This document shows positions 1-8,339 of a stretch of 64,000 nt of DNA, one piece after another. The notes under the pieces are model-generated. The model was not told the DNA's origin. It ran no database searches and saw nothing but the letters and a program-made list of their open reading frames with translations. Made by a program: the position numbers and the translations under genes. The stretch covers positions 310,001-374,000 of the forward strand of contig NZ_SGXL01000001.1 of the NCBI RefSeq assembly GCF_004216955.1. The letters run 5' to 3'. Numbering within the stretch: position 1 is the stretch's first letter; each line of letters begins with the position of its first letter. This DNA comes from Fictibacillus sp. BK138 (GTDB lineage Bacteria; Bacillota; Bacilli; Bacillales; Fictibacillaceae).

Positions 1-36
1 AAATCATAATGAAAATCCGAAGGGAGCAATTTTAAG

Positions 37-243
37 ATGAGCAAAACGTTTATGGCGAAAATCGGAGCATCTCTTTTGGCAATTATGTTAATCACTGCAT
101 GTAACAACCAGGAAGACAACACCGAAGAAGAAACAAATACAGAACAAACTGAAACTCAAGACGAGGAAACATCAACAGAAGATGAAGGTTCTACTGAAGA
201 AACTTCAACAGATGAGGAATCAACTGAGGAGTCAGCTGAATAA
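37..243 (+). CDS. Small acidic lipoprotein, unknown function
   Basis: The protein has 68 residues. It starts with a lipoprotein signal peptide (hydrophobic stretch about residues 9-20, lipobox ending LITAC), so the mature protein should be lipid-anchored at Cys22 on the outer face of the membrane. Everything after the cysteine is a low-complexity Glu/Thr/Asp/Ser tail with no fold I recognise. A good SD (AAGGGAGC) sits upstream and a terminator follows directly, so it is probably monocistronic. The same Glu/Thr-rich composition is seen in the convergent DUF5667 protein. I cannot assign a function; it may be a charged cell-wall spacer. Confidence 0.75.
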   Translation: MSKTFMAKIGASLLAIMLITACNNQEDNTEEETNTEQTETQDEETSTEDEGSTEETSTDEESTEESAE

Positions 244-256
244 GATATAAAAACGG

Positions 257-297
257 ACCAGGCCTCTACCTACCAGAGAGGACCTGGTGTTTTATTT
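257..297 (+). terminator. Rho-independent terminator of the small lipoprotein gene
   Basis: An 11-bp stem (ACCAGG-CCTCT paired with AGAGG-CCTGGT, one bulge) is followed by a T-rich run. Confidence 0.8.
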
Positions 298-337
298 TTT
301 GTGGAGCGAGGTTGCCGGAATGAACCCCCGTGTCGAA

Positions 338-432
338 AATCGTGTATTTCTCAATTAACGTGCGATTTTTCAATTTAATGTGCGTTTTAAGACCGCTAAC
401 GTGTGATTTTATAAAATAACGTGCGATTATGT
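338..432. repeat. Intergenic 20-bp-period array A (core CGTGYGATTT)
   Basis: Five copies of a short core (CGTGTATTT, CGTGCGATT, TGTGCGTTT, CGTGTGATT, CGTGCGATT) start at about 341, 359, 379, 400 and 420, spacing 18-21 bp. The sequence between cores is not conserved but is usually AT-rich and preceded by AA. It lies between two convergent terminators and is not coding. Similar-period arrays with different cores occur at 7.5, 18.5, 21.6 and 36.4 kb. Confidence 0.65.
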
Positions 433-433
433 G

Positions 434-465
434 AAAAAACCCCTGCCAAATCATTGGCAGGGGTT
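434..465 (-). terminator. Terminator of the DUF5667 protein gene
   Basis: A perfect 12-bp stem (AACCCCTGCCAA / TTGGCAGGGGTT) is followed on the minus strand by six T. Confidence 0.85.
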
Positions 466-470
466 CATTA

Positions 471-1637
471 TTATTCTTTGTTCTTGCCTTTATTCTCTTT
501 ATCTTCTTTTTCATCATTGCCTTTTTCTTCTTTATGATCATCACTTTTTCCGCGATCTTCGTCTTCAGCTTCCTCTTTTTTAGTATGCTCTTTCTTTGGC
601 TCTTCTTTCTTCGGCTGTTCCTTTGCTGGAGGAGCTTCTTTCTTCACATCGTCTTTTTTAGGATGTTCCTTTTTGGGCTGCTCTTTTTTGGGAGCTGGAA
701 CAACAGGCTGCTGCTTTGTTTGCTTTTCTTTTACAGGTACTGCTGTTGCGGAAGTAGTGTCTTCATCCGTTTCTGTCGTATCGGTAGCTGGTTCATCAGA
801 CGCAGGCTCCTCAGCTTCAGGTGATTCAGTTGAAGAATCTTCTTCCTCAGTGGACTCATCATATTCTTTATTCTGTTTCTTCTCATGTTTTGCTATTTTC
901 TTTTCAAGCTTGCCAAACGCTTTTGCAATATTTTTGGATAGAGCTTCTTGCGCTTTTGGGTTATCAATTTTTTCAAGAGCAGTCATTAACGCTACGATAT
1001 TTTGGAAAAACTTTTTCTCAAGCTCAGTAGCAGTTTCTTCCTCTTCAGCGGCTGAATCTTCTTCTGCAGTTTCTTCGTCACCAGTCGTTTCGTCTTCTGT
1101 GCCTTCTTCAGCAGGTGTCTCCTCTTCGGTCACATCCCCAGCTTCTTCTTCAGAAGCTTCTTCTTCTTTTTCAACAGCTTCTTCTTGCTGAGCGAACGCT
1201 TCTTCTAAAAGCTTTGTTGCGCCTTCAACATCACCATCTTGCAAAAGAACATTCGCTTCCTTTATACGTTCAGCTGCAAAATCAGCCAAAAGTTTCGCTT
1301 CTTCATAATCATCTGTCGTTACAGCAAGCTGGATTTTCTCCATCATGATTTTTACAAAATAAAAGAAATCTCCTGGTACTAAGTCTGGTGCTTCTTCTTC
1401 CGTAGGTTCTTCAGCAGGCTCTTCAGATGCTGATGGTTCCTCAGCCGCTGGATCTTCTGTTGTATTTTCGTCTGTCATTTCTGGTGTTGTCGTCTCACTA
1501 GTTTCCTCTGTCTGCGTTTGTTCAGCAGGTTCTTCCACTGGTGTTGCAGCGTCTGTGTTAGCAAAAACGGACGGTCCAAACCCAGTTGTCGCAAGTCCTA
1601 ATGCTAAAAATGAACTTAAAATCTTCTTCACTTTCAT
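471..1637 (-). CDS. Secreted acidic DUF5667-type protein under c-di-GMP riboswitch control
   Basis: The 388-residue product has a Sec signal peptide (cleavage about residue 26, after VFA). A Glu/Thr-rich linker follows, then a helical region at about 107-175 (PGDFFYFVKIMMEKIQLA and AKLLADFAAERIKEAN) that matches the DUF5667 family as I know it. A second helical block lies at about 215-260, and the C-terminus is a very long Lys/Glu/Pro low-complexity tail. There is no LPXTG or membrane anchor, so the protein is predicted to be exported or held on the wall by charge. The ATG start has a good SD (AGGGAGA). The leader carries a c-di-GMP-I riboswitch with a terminator, so expression should follow the motile/sessile switch. 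A matrix or wall role is inference. Confidence 0.8.
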   Translation of the reverse strand: MKVKKILSSFLALGLATTGFGPSVFANTDAATPVEEPAEQTQTEETSETTTPEMTDENTTEDPAAEEPSASEEPAEEPTEEEAPDLVPGDFFYFVKIMMEKIQLAVTTDDYEEAKLLADFAAERIKEANVLLQDGDVEGATKLLEEAFAQQEEAVEKEEEASEEEAGDVTEEETPAEEGTEDETTGDEETAEEDSAAEEEETATELEKKFFQNIVALMTALEKIDNPKAQEALSKNIAKAFGKLEKKIAKHEKKQNKEYDESTEEEDSSTESPEAEEPASDEPATDTTETDEDTTSATAVPVKEKQTKQQPVVPAPKKEQPKKEHPKKDDVKKEAPPAKEQPKKEEPKKEHTKKEEAEDEDRGKSDDHKEEKGNDEKEDKENKGKNKE

Positions 1638-1671
1638 TCTCCCTTTCTTATTTAAAGAATTGGAAAACTAT

Positions 1672-1706
1672 AAAAAGACACACTCATGCCGTTTGGCGGA
1701 GTGTGC
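1672..1706 (-). terminator. Riboswitch-controlled terminator (expression platform)
   Basis: On the minus strand GCACACTC (1706-1699) pairs with GAGTGTGT (1685-1678) and is followed by TTTTT (1676-1672). A competing hairpin, GCCGTTT (1720-1714) with AAACGGC (1694-1688) enclosing CGGAG/CTCCG, would bury the left arm and act as antiterminator. Confidence 0.75.
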
Positions 1707-1708
1707 TC

Positions 1709-1806
1709 CGAAAAAACGGCAGCTGGCTGGCATTGCACGGTGTGCAGAAGCCCCTTTAGCTTTGCGTCGCTATGTTTCCATAGGTTTGCCTTTATCCTTT
1801 TACGTT
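1709..1806 (-). promoter_or_regulatory. Cyclic di-GMP-I (GEMM-I) riboswitch aptamer
   Basis: On the minus strand the aptamer shows the class hallmarks: GGCAAACC (1790-1783), a GAAA-capped helix (CTATG-GAAA-CATAG), then GACGCAAAGCT, then a second helix ending in GCCAGCTGCC. P1 would use CGTAAAA (1804-1798) with TTTTTTCG (1716-1709). That strand overlaps the antiterminator, so ligand binding should favour termination (an OFF switch); this direction is inferred from the pairing only. It precedes the DUF5667 gene by about 75 bp. Confidence 0.85.
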
Positions 1807-1959
1807 TCCAGTGTTCTTGATTCATGCTTTATATCGGTTAGAAGTGATTTATATATAAAGGTTTTAAAGGAAAATAAGAATATTTACCTATTTATTTACA
1901 GCCTTATCAGCCGAATGACGCATTTTCCAATAAAAGAAAACATGGGATAATAATTGAAA

Positions 1960-1973
1960 TGAAAGCGCTAACT
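1960..1973 (+). promoter_or_regulatory. Candidate CcpA site (cre) 1
   Basis: TGAAAGCGCTAACT matches the cre consensus TGWAANCGNTNWCA at 13 of 14 positions. It lies 63 bp before the amylopullulanase start. Confidence 0.65.
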
Positions 1974-1985
1974 TAAATGGTTTTG

Positions 1986-1999
1986 TGCAAACGCTTTCA
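1986..1999 (+). promoter_or_regulatory. Candidate CcpA site (cre) 2
   Basis: TGCAAACGCTTTCA matches the cre consensus at 13 of 14 positions and lies 12 bp after the first site. Paired cre sites fit carbon catabolite repression of a starch-degrading enzyme. The rest of 1807-2035 holds no gene that I can see. Confidence 0.7.
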
Positions 2000-2035
2000 C
2001 TTATTTGCACAACATTTTAAAAGGGGGATAAAGAA

Positions 2036-5000
2036 GTGAGGAAAAAACAATCGCGTTACGCAGTTTCATGGCTTTTATTAGTTACGATGATTTTGCAAAC
2101 GTTTGCATCTGCATTGCTTATACAGCCAGCAAAAGCGACAGCTGAAGAAAGAACGGTGACGCTCGTTGGTAGCCTGCAAGAAGAACTTGGCGGTGCTGGT
2201 GAATGGAATCCAGCTGATTCTGCTACAAAGATGGAGCTGCAGCCGAACGGAAAGTACAAGCTGACAGGAACTCTTCCAGCAGGCACGTACGAATACAAGA
2301 TCGCCATCAACGGTTCTTGGGATGAGAACTATGGCGTTGACGGGAAAGCCGGTGGTGACAACTACAAACTTACTCTCGATTCTGAAAAAGAGGTAACGTT
2401 TATGTATGATGACACGACGCATAAAGTGACACTTCCCGAGCCCCTTCCGAAAGAACAGACTCCGCGTATCGTCGGCGACATTCAGCCTGATATCGGAGCT
2501 GGCGGTGAATGGGCACCAGGTGAATCCACAGCACTTTTACAAGATGAAGATCTAGACAACATTTACACATATACAACACAAGTACCAAAAGGGAAGCATG
2601 AGTTTAAAATTGTTCTCGGAAACGATTGGAATGCGCCTGCATATCCAGCCAACAACTTTGTATTAAACGTCATAAAAGACGCTGAAATTACGTTCTTTTA
2701 TAACCATGACACGAAAGAAGTGTATACGAATTATGATGCTGGATTACCGGACGGCAGCGTGAACGGGGACAAGCTTTTCCATGATACGTGGAACGAGGCA
2801 TTCCGTGCACCTTTTGGAGCAGTTAAAGCGAAAGACAGCGTAACACTGCGTCTTCAAACGAAAAAAGGCGACCTGACTGGCGCGAAACTTTACCTTCGAA
2901 ACTACAACTCTGGCAGTACTACTGTAAAAGATATGGAGAATGCCGGATGGACAACTGTTAACGGTGAAGAGATCGAGCTTTGGGAAGCAACGGTTACACC
3001 TGAAGAAAAAGGCGTTTACGGCTATAAATTTACGGCGCGTGATGGAGACGCTGTAAAAGAATATGGTGAAGACACGCAAGAAGGCGGAAAAGGTGTGGTT
3101 GCTGACACGAACGCTGGTCTTTTCCAAATTACGGTTTATGATCCTTCTTATAAAACACCAGACTGGATGAAGGAATCTGTCGTTTATCAGATTTTCCCTG
3201 ACCGTTTTTTCAACGGGAACAAAAAGAACGACACAGCAAAAACAACAGCGCGCGGTGAAGAACCGATCGAACATCAAGAGTGGAGTGAGCTCCCAGACAA
3301 TCCGCGTCAAGCTGAAACAGAAGGATACGAAGGCGACGAAATCTGGTCGAACGATTTCTTTGGCGGTGACATTGCCGGCGTTCAGAAAAAACTCGACTAT
3401 ATTCAGTCCCTTGGCGTGAATACACTTTACTTGAATCCGATCGCACATGCGGCATCGAACCACAAATACGATGCGACTGACTACAAGGCGATCGATCCGA
3501 TGTTTGGAACACCTGAGGAATTTAAAGCTTTTACAAAAGAACTGAAAAAACGCAAGATGCACCTGATCTTAGACGGCGTGTTCAACCATGTTGGCGACGA
3601 CTCGATCTATTTTGACCGTTACGGAAAATACAACACGGTTGGTGCTTACGAATATTGGGCGAGCATCTATGACCTGATGAACGAGCAAGGCTTAACAGAA
3701 GAAGAAGCGAAAAAACAAACTGAAGAGAAGTTTACAGCGGAAGGCCAGAAGTTCAGCTCATATGGCTTCCACAACTGGTTCAACATCGAAAACGATAAAG
3801 TAAATGGCGTCTATAAATACCAGGCGTGGTGGGGATTTGACTCGCTTCCTGAGATCAAATCAATTCCAGGTGAAGCAGTAGATTATGATTCTGAACTGAA
3901 CAACAAACCTTTCGCAGACTACATCATGTATGACGAAGATTCTGCGGCAAAATCTTGGCTCGATCGCGGTGCATCAGGCTGGCGCTTGGATGTAGCGAAC
4001 GAAGTAGATACCGAGTTTTGGAGAGAGTTCCGTGACGAGCTAAAAGAAGGCAAGAAGGATGATCCGCTGATCCTTGGCGAGATCTGGGATGACGCGTCTG
4101 AATACTTCCTCGGTGATCTTTACGACTCAGTTATGAACTACCGTTTCCGCGGTGCGATGATTGATTACCTGAAAAACGGAAACGCAAAAGGTGCTGAAGA
4201 TCAGCTGAACGCTGTATTTGAAGACTATCCGCAAGAAGCATTTTATGCGCTTATGAACTTGATGGGGTCGCACGATACACCACGTGCAGCATTCGTGCTT
4301 GGAAATGGAACAGATTCCTATGAGCGTGCTGAACTGGATCCGAACTACAACCACGAGCTTGGCGTAAAGCGCTTGAAGCTTGCGGCGATTTTACAAATGG
4401 GTTATGCCGGGGCACCGACCGTTTATTACGGAGATGAAGCTGGCGTTACAGGCTCTAAAGATCCGGATGACCGCAGAACATATCCTTGGGGTTCTGAAGA
4501 TAAGGATCTTGTAAAACACTATCAAGCAATCGGAAAAGTGCGTGCTGACTATCATAACTTGTTCAGCTATGGCGAACTGAATCATCTGTATGCTGAAAAA
4601 GATGTATTGGCTTACACGCGTACGGATAAAAAGAATGCAGCTGTCGTGATCACAAACCGCGGCAGTGAAGAGAAAACCGTTGAGCTGGATGTGAAGAAGC
4701 TGATCGTAAACAACGTGAAGCTGACAGATCAGCTTGATAAAAAGTACAAAGCAACTGTGAAAGATGGAAAACTTACTGTTACAGTTCCAGCGATGACGGG
4801 TCGCATGCTCGTGGCTGACAAGGGACAGAACTTAAAGGGTCCTGAAGCGGTAACGAATGTGAAGGCAACGGAAGCTAGCCACTCCGTTTCACTCTCATGG
4901 GAAGGCGACGCGAGAAGTTATGCCGTCTACCAAACGACAATCTCCGGTGCTTTTTATGAAAAGGTAGCAGAAACAAAAGGGAATTCTATCAAAATTGACG

Positions 5001-6382
5001 ATCTAGATAACGGCCGCAAGTACTATTTCGCAGTAGTTGCGATCGACAAAGACAACAACGAATCGGTAAAAACAGAATCGGATGCCGCAATCCCGCATGT
5101 TGCGTTAAAAGACGGAAACTATGAGATCGCAAACGTAACAGAGCTTCAAGATGGTGTGATCGATCTTTCCAAAGCACAAAATGTTTCAGCTGATATTTTT
5201 ATAAAAGGTGAAACAGAAAGCGACTTAGCAGAAGGTCTGCAAGCCGAACTTCAAGTGAAGGAACCAGGCAAGGACAACTGGACATCACATCCAGCAAGCT
5301 ACACAACGCAAAATGACGAGTTCAACAACTTTAGCGGGACATTCCTGCCGTTTAACGAGGGGACGTACGAATACCGCTACGCGTTCTCGACAGATCTAGG
5401 AAGAACGTGGGTAACGAGTGAAGCAAAATCTGTAACATACACAAAAGGTGACGACACAACGGCTCCGGCATCTTCAGTTACACTGGAGCAGCCAGCTCAA
5501 GAATCTGGTCAAGTGAACCTGAAATGGTCAGTTGAAGGGGCAAACGAGCCGTACCTGTTCACGATTGTACGTGACGGAGAAGTGATCGGTCAGATTCTGG
5601 ATACGAACGCTACGACGTACAAGGACATGAACGTAACAAATGGCAAGTCGTATTCATATGAAGTCCATATCTACGACAAAGCGGGTAACAGCGTGAAGTC
5701 GAACGCGGTAACCGTAACGCCTGACCTTGTCATGGTAAAAGTGACGATGAAAGTGAATGCACCAGCTTATACTCCACAGGGCGTGGACATCACGATGCCG
5801 GGTAGTAAGAATGGCTGGAACACAGGTGCGTGGAAGATGACGCGCGGTGGTGCGGTAACGAACGATTACGAGTACACGTTCGAAGCGCAAGAAGGCGAAG
5901 TCATCACGTACAAGTACGCGAAGAACAGCTCGTGGGATCAGGAAGGTCTTGCGGATCACACGCCAAACAACCCGAACGATGATGACGTGAGCTACTACGG
6001 CTACGGTGCACCAGGAACGGACCTGAGCATTGTTGTCACGAACCAAGGCGGCAACGAGATGGTCGTTCAAGACAAGATCCTGCGCTGGATCGACATGCCG
6101 GTTGTCGTAACGTCCCATACAGACGGCCAAACCGTAACATCTGACACGATCACGTTAAAAGGTAATGCGATTAAAGAGGGCGTGATGACGATCAACGGTG
6201 AGCCGGTCACGATCAACGATGACATGACGTTCTCACATACAGTGAACTTATCTCAAGGTGAGAACAAGCTAAACATTCATATCGAGCCTTCAGAAGAGAA
6301 TAAGTCTGCTATCTTTAAAAACGATGGCGGGGCGATTGGGAAGAATACGAAAGATATTACATTGACCATCAATAAAAACTAG
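2036..6382 (+). CDS. Secreted multidomain amylopullulanase (GH13)
   Basis: This 1448-residue extracellular enzyme should hydrolyse alpha-1,4 and probably alpha-1,6 bonds in starch or pullulan. Order of domains: signal peptide (1-35); two X25-type starch-binding modules (about 40-130 and 143-230); an N-terminal beta domain of the neopullulanase type (about 265-365); the GH13 barrel (about 375-830); fibronectin-III and Ig-like modules; and a CBM20-like module (about 1230-1350) with a final Ig-like domain. Catalytic residues are visible: Asp652 in GWRLDVAN, Glu682 in ILGEIWD and Asp747 in GSHDTPR; DGVFNHVG is region I. The GTG start has SD AAGGGGG. Two cre sites upstream predict glucose repression. 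There is no sortase motif or S-layer domain, so it should be released. Pullulanase versus amylase specificity cannot be told by eye. Confidence 0.9.
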   Translation: MRKKQSRYAVSWLLLVTMILQTFASALLIQPAKATAEERTVTLVGSLQEELGGAGEWNPADSATKMELQPNGKYKLTGTLPAGTYEYKIAINGSWDENYGVDGKAGGDNYKLTLDSEKEVTFMYDDTTHKVTLPEPLPKEQTPRIVGDIQPDIGAGGEWAPGESTALLQDEDLDNIYTYTTQVPKGKHEFKIVLGNDWNAPAYPANNFVLNVIKDAEITFFYNHDTKEVYTNYDAGLPDGSVNGDKLFHDTWNEAFRAPFGAVKAKDSVTLRLQTKKGDLTGAKLYLRNYNSGSTTVKDMENAGWTTVNGEEIELWEATVTPEEKGVYGYKFTARDGDAVKEYGEDTQEGGKGVVADTNAGLFQITVYDPSYKTPDWMKESVVYQIFPDRFFNGNKKNDTAKTTARGEEPIEHQEWSELPDNPRQAETEGYEGDEIWSNDFFGGDIAGVQKKLDYIQSLGVNTLYLNPIAHAASNHKYDATDYKAIDPMFGTPEEFKAFTKELKKRKMHLILDGVFNHVGDDSIYFDRYGKYNTVGAYEYWASIYDLMNEQGLTEEEAKKQTEEKFTAEGQKFSSYGFHNWFNIENDKVNGVYKYQAWWGFDSLPEIKSIPGEAVDYDSELNNKPFADYIMYDEDSAAKSWLDRGASGWRLDVANEVDTEFWREFRDELKEGKKDDPLILGEIWDDASEYFLGDLYDSVMNYRFRGAMIDYLKNGNAKGAEDQLNAVFEDYPQEAFYALMNLMGSHDTPRAAFVLGNGTDSYERAELDPNYNHELGVKRLKLAAILQMGYAGAPTVYYGDEAGVTGSKDPDDRRTYPWGSEDKDLVKHYQAIGKVRADYHNLFSYGELNHLYAEKDVLAYTRTDKKNAAVVITNRGSEEKTVELDVKKLIVNNVKLTDQLDKKYKATVKDGKLTVTVPAMTGRMLVADKGQNLKGPEAVTNVKATEASHSVSLSWEGDARSYAVYQTTISGAFYEKVAETKGNSIKIDDLDNGRKYYFAVVAIDKDNNESVKTESDAAIPHVALKDGNYEIANVTELQDGVIDLSKAQNVSADIFIKGETESDLAEGLQAELQVKEPGKDNWTSHPASYTTQNDEFNNFSGTFLPFNEGTYEYRYAFSTDLGRTWVTSEAKSVTYTKGDDTTAPASSVTLEQPAQESGQVNLKWSVEGANEPYLFTIVRDGEVIGQILDTNATTYKDMNVTNGKSYSYEVHIYDKAGNSVKSNAVTVTPDLVMVKVTMKVNAPAYTPQGVDITMPGSKNGWNTGAWKMTRGGAVTNDYEYTFEAQEGEVITYKYAKNSSWDQEGLADHTPNNPNDDDVSYYGYGAPGTDLSIVVTNQGGNEMVVQDKILRWIDMPVVVTSHTDGQTVTSDTITLKGNAIKEGVMTINGEPVTINDDMTFSHTVNLSQGENKLNIHIEPSEENKSAIFKNDGGAIGKNTKDITLTINKN

Positions 6383-6391
6383 TAAATAACG

Positions 6392-6428
6392 AGGTGCTTC
6401 TGGATTAAAATTCCGGAAGCACCTTTTT
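6392..6428 (+). terminator. Terminator of the amylopullulanase gene
   Basis: A stem of AGGTGCTTCTGGA with TCCGGAAGCACCT is followed by six T. Confidence 0.9.
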
Positions 6429-6518
6429 TCATTACATTTTCTTTACTATTCTAGTTTTGAAGAAATATGGAAGAATAAATATGCTATATTCATATATGAT
6501 TTTAGAGGGGGGAAGAGG

Positions 6519-7418
6519 ATGAAATTTATAGGAAGTCTTTTAGCTGCCACTTTTCTTTTTCTAGGTTTTAATAGCACAGAGGCAGCTGCTGAAGCTTTTA
6601 AAGTGAAAATCGGGACTGATAGTGTTGTATTTCCTGATGCTCAACCAATCGTGAAAAATAATAGATTGTTAGTTCCGCTGAGACCGGTTTTCGAATCGAT
6701 GAACGCCGATGTGAAGTGGAATCCTGACACAAACGCTGTTACCTCACAGCTATCGAAATATGGGACAACAGCTAAACTAGCATTAAACATTCAATCACCT
6801 TTTTTAGAAAAACAATACAGCAATAAATACTACATTCAGCAATCTGATGTTAAGCCGGTTGTCATCAACAATCGTACATACATACCGCTTCGTTTAGTTG
6901 GAGAAGCATACGGATATGACGTCGTTTGGAACGGCAGTACGAATACAGCAACTTATAAAGAAACAGGATCACTTCATCTAGCAGATCCAACTTATAAAAC
7001 CCATTTGTCTACTGGATCAATCGGTAAGCAGAACGTTTATGAGCTTGAGACGTTCTTTTCTGTAAACAAGTATCGTGCGAGCTATGGTAAAAAAGAGTTA
7101 GCACTTAACCCAACATTAAGTAATGTGGCTCGTGAAAAATCACGTGACATGCTCGTAAAAAATTATTTTGACCACACATCGCCAACATACGGTTCCCCTT
7201 TTGATATGATGAAGCAGTTTGGCATATCCTACACATCTGCAGGTGAAAACATTGCCGCAGGGTATACGACAACGAGTGCCGTTATGACAGGGTGGATGAA
7301 CAGTCCGGGCCACAAGGCTAACATTTTAAGTGATAATTTCACACAAATCGGTGTTGGTTATATAAAAGGAACGACTGGATATAAGACGTATTGGACGCAG
7401 ATGTTTATCCGACCATAA
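6519..7418 (+). CDS. Secreted CAP-domain protein with copper-amine-oxidase-like N-domain
   Basis: The 299-residue product has a signal peptide (about 1-25). It then carries a StlA/copper amine oxidase N-terminal-type repeat domain (about 28-145; the paired motifs NRLLVPLRPVFE and NRTYIPLRLVGEAYGYDVVW). A CAP/SCP (PR-1 like) domain follows at about 170-299, with the family motifs HTSP, GENIAAGY and MNSPGHKANIL. In spore formers such CAP proteins are usually secreted and often spore- or wall-associated; the molecular role is not settled. It is monocistronic, with SD GGGGGGAAGAGG and its own terminator. The N-domain is a common cell-surface module and does not imply copper chemistry. Confidence 0.85.
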   Translation: MKFIGSLLAATFLFLGFNSTEAAAEAFKVKIGTDSVVFPDAQPIVKNNRLLVPLRPVFESMNADVKWNPDTNAVTSQLSKYGTTAKLALNIQSPFLEKQYSNKYYIQQSDVKPVVINNRTYIPLRLVGEAYGYDVVWNGSTNTATYKETGSLHLADPTYKTHLSTGSIGKQNVYELETFFSVNKYRASYGKKELALNPTLSNVAREKSRDMLVKNYFDHTSPTYGSPFDMMKQFGISYTSAGENIAAGYTTTSAVMTGWMNSPGHKANILSDNFTQIGVGYIKGTTGYKTYWTQMFIRP

Positions 7419-7420
7419 AA

Positions 7421-7452
7421 AAAAGGATGTCTCTTCATGAGGCATCCTTTTT
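7421..7452 (+). terminator. Terminator of the CAP-domain gene
   Basis: AAAAGGATGTCTC pairs with GAGGCATCCTTTT, followed by a T/A run. Confidence 0.85.
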
Positions 7453-7459
7453 AAATGGG

Positions 7460-7620
7460 GAATGGCTCATAGATGGACAGTTTAGACTCATAGAGCTTAC
7501 AGTTTGGCTCATAGAAATTGGTTTGGTTCATAGAGCCTGCACTTTGACTCATAGAAAGGTTAGTTTGAGCCATAGAAACCTAGTTTGACTCATAGAAAAG
7601 AGACCTTGGTTCATAGAGAA
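7460..7620. repeat. Intergenic 21-bp-period array B (core CTCATAGA)
   Basis: Eight copies of YTCATAGA (one GCCATAGA) start at 7466, 7487, 7508, 7527, 7548, 7569, 7589 and 7610, a spacing of 19-21 bp. The preceding bases are mostly TTTGR; the 8-10 bp between units vary. It lies between two convergent genes and their terminators. A short open frame crosses it only because the unit lacks stops; the period is not constant in codons and no RBS is present. Confidence 0.75.
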
Positions 7621-7648
7621 AAAGAGCTGCCAATATTGGCGGCTCTTT
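7616..7648 (-). terminator. Terminator of the small membrane protein gene
   Basis: AAAGAGC(C/T)GCCAA pairs with TTGGCRGCTCTTT across ATA, followed on the minus strand by TTTTTCTC. It overlaps the stop codon. Confidence 0.75.
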
Positions 7649-7832
7649 AACCTTCTCTATATAATCTATCCGCTCTGCGGACACTCAATGTCAAAATAAC
7701 GAATGCAAAAACAATGATTGAGATCCAAAAACTGTTGCTCTTCGAGGCGAGAAAGATCGCTGTTACGTTCAATATGATCGCTAGACTAAATCCGGCTACT
7801 GTCATCTTATCTTTTAACACTGCCCAATTCAT
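7647..7832 (-). CDS. Small two-helix membrane protein, unknown
   Basis: The product has about 61 residues with two predicted membrane segments (about 12-31 and 36-54) and a basic tail (RRADRLYREG). The strong SD GGAGG sits only 4 nt before the first of two consecutive ATG codons, so I prefer the second (7832). I recognise no family; it is a short hydrophobic protein of the type common in Bacillus. Confidence 0.6.
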   Translation of the reverse strand: MNWAVLKDKMTVAGFSLAIILNVTAIFLASKSNSFWISIIVFAFVILTLSVRRADRLYREG

Positions 7833-7911
7833 CATTTACCTCCTTTTTTCTTAATTATTAGCTATATTTTAACATATTTTCCCTTTTTGAACTCGGAATA
7901 AATGTCTCCAT

Positions 7912-7948
7912 AAAAAAACGAGTAAGCACTCTCTGCGCTACTCGTTTT
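7912..7948 (-). terminator. Terminator of the 7958-8233 gene
   Basis: AAAACGAGTA pairs with TACTCGTTTT; on the minus strand it is followed by seven T. Confidence 0.8.
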
Positions 7949-7957
7949 AATTCGCCT

Positions 7958-8233
7958 TTAGTTTCGATACCTCTCTAAAATCTGTTCGGTCAAGCTTTCC
8001 ATATTTTTGTTTTCTCTCTTAGCCTCAGCATACCTCTCATAATCCTCAGCTGAAACTTCCAGCAAAAAGCTCTTTGGAAAGATATAAGGCTTTCCTTGAT
8101 CCTGTTCGTCCAGGTTGTTCACCACTTCAAGTTCATCATCATTTTCACGGTTTTGACCGGGATCATAAACAAACATTTTCCCGTACTCCTCTTCCACACT
8201 TTTATTCACGTTAATAAAATACTTCATCCACAC
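7958..8233 (-). CDS. Small acidic hypothetical protein
   Basis: The product has 91 residues (or 89 from the internal ATG at 8227). It is soluble and rich in Glu and Asn, with a probable C-terminal amphipathic helix (EDYERYAEAKRENKNMESL). The SD AGGAG lies 4 nt before the GTG and 10 nt before the ATG; the ATG is the likelier start. I recognise no domain. It ends in its own terminator and is divergent from the YjiH-family gene. Confidence 0.6.
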   Translation of the reverse strand: MWMKYFINVNKSVEEEYGKMFVYDPGQNRENDDELEVVNNLDEQDQGKPYIFPKSFLLEVSAEDYERYAEAKRENKNMESLTEQILERYRN

Positions 8234-8339
8234 AACACTCCTATTGATTTAGTTATGTAAATGGTATTCCCCAGACACGTAATAATCAGACATGAAAAGG
8301 TACGGAAAGGGAAAATAACCTATAAAAATAGTACAAGCA

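Noticed and set aside
673-1348. Plus-strand frames of 60-170 codons opposite the DUF5667 gene
   Set aside because: They are antisense shadows of the Glu/Ser-rich low-complexity coding sequence, with no SD.
2744-3562. Minus-strand frame of 272 codons inside the amylopullulanase gene
   Set aside because: Antisense shadow; the plus strand encodes an intact GH13 barrel with all catalytic residues.
338-7620. CRISPR arrays as an explanation for the periodic repeats
   Set aside because: The conserved cores are only 8-10 bp, the period is 20-21 bp, and there are no cas genes; CRISPR repeats are 23 bp or longer with 26-bp or longer spacers.
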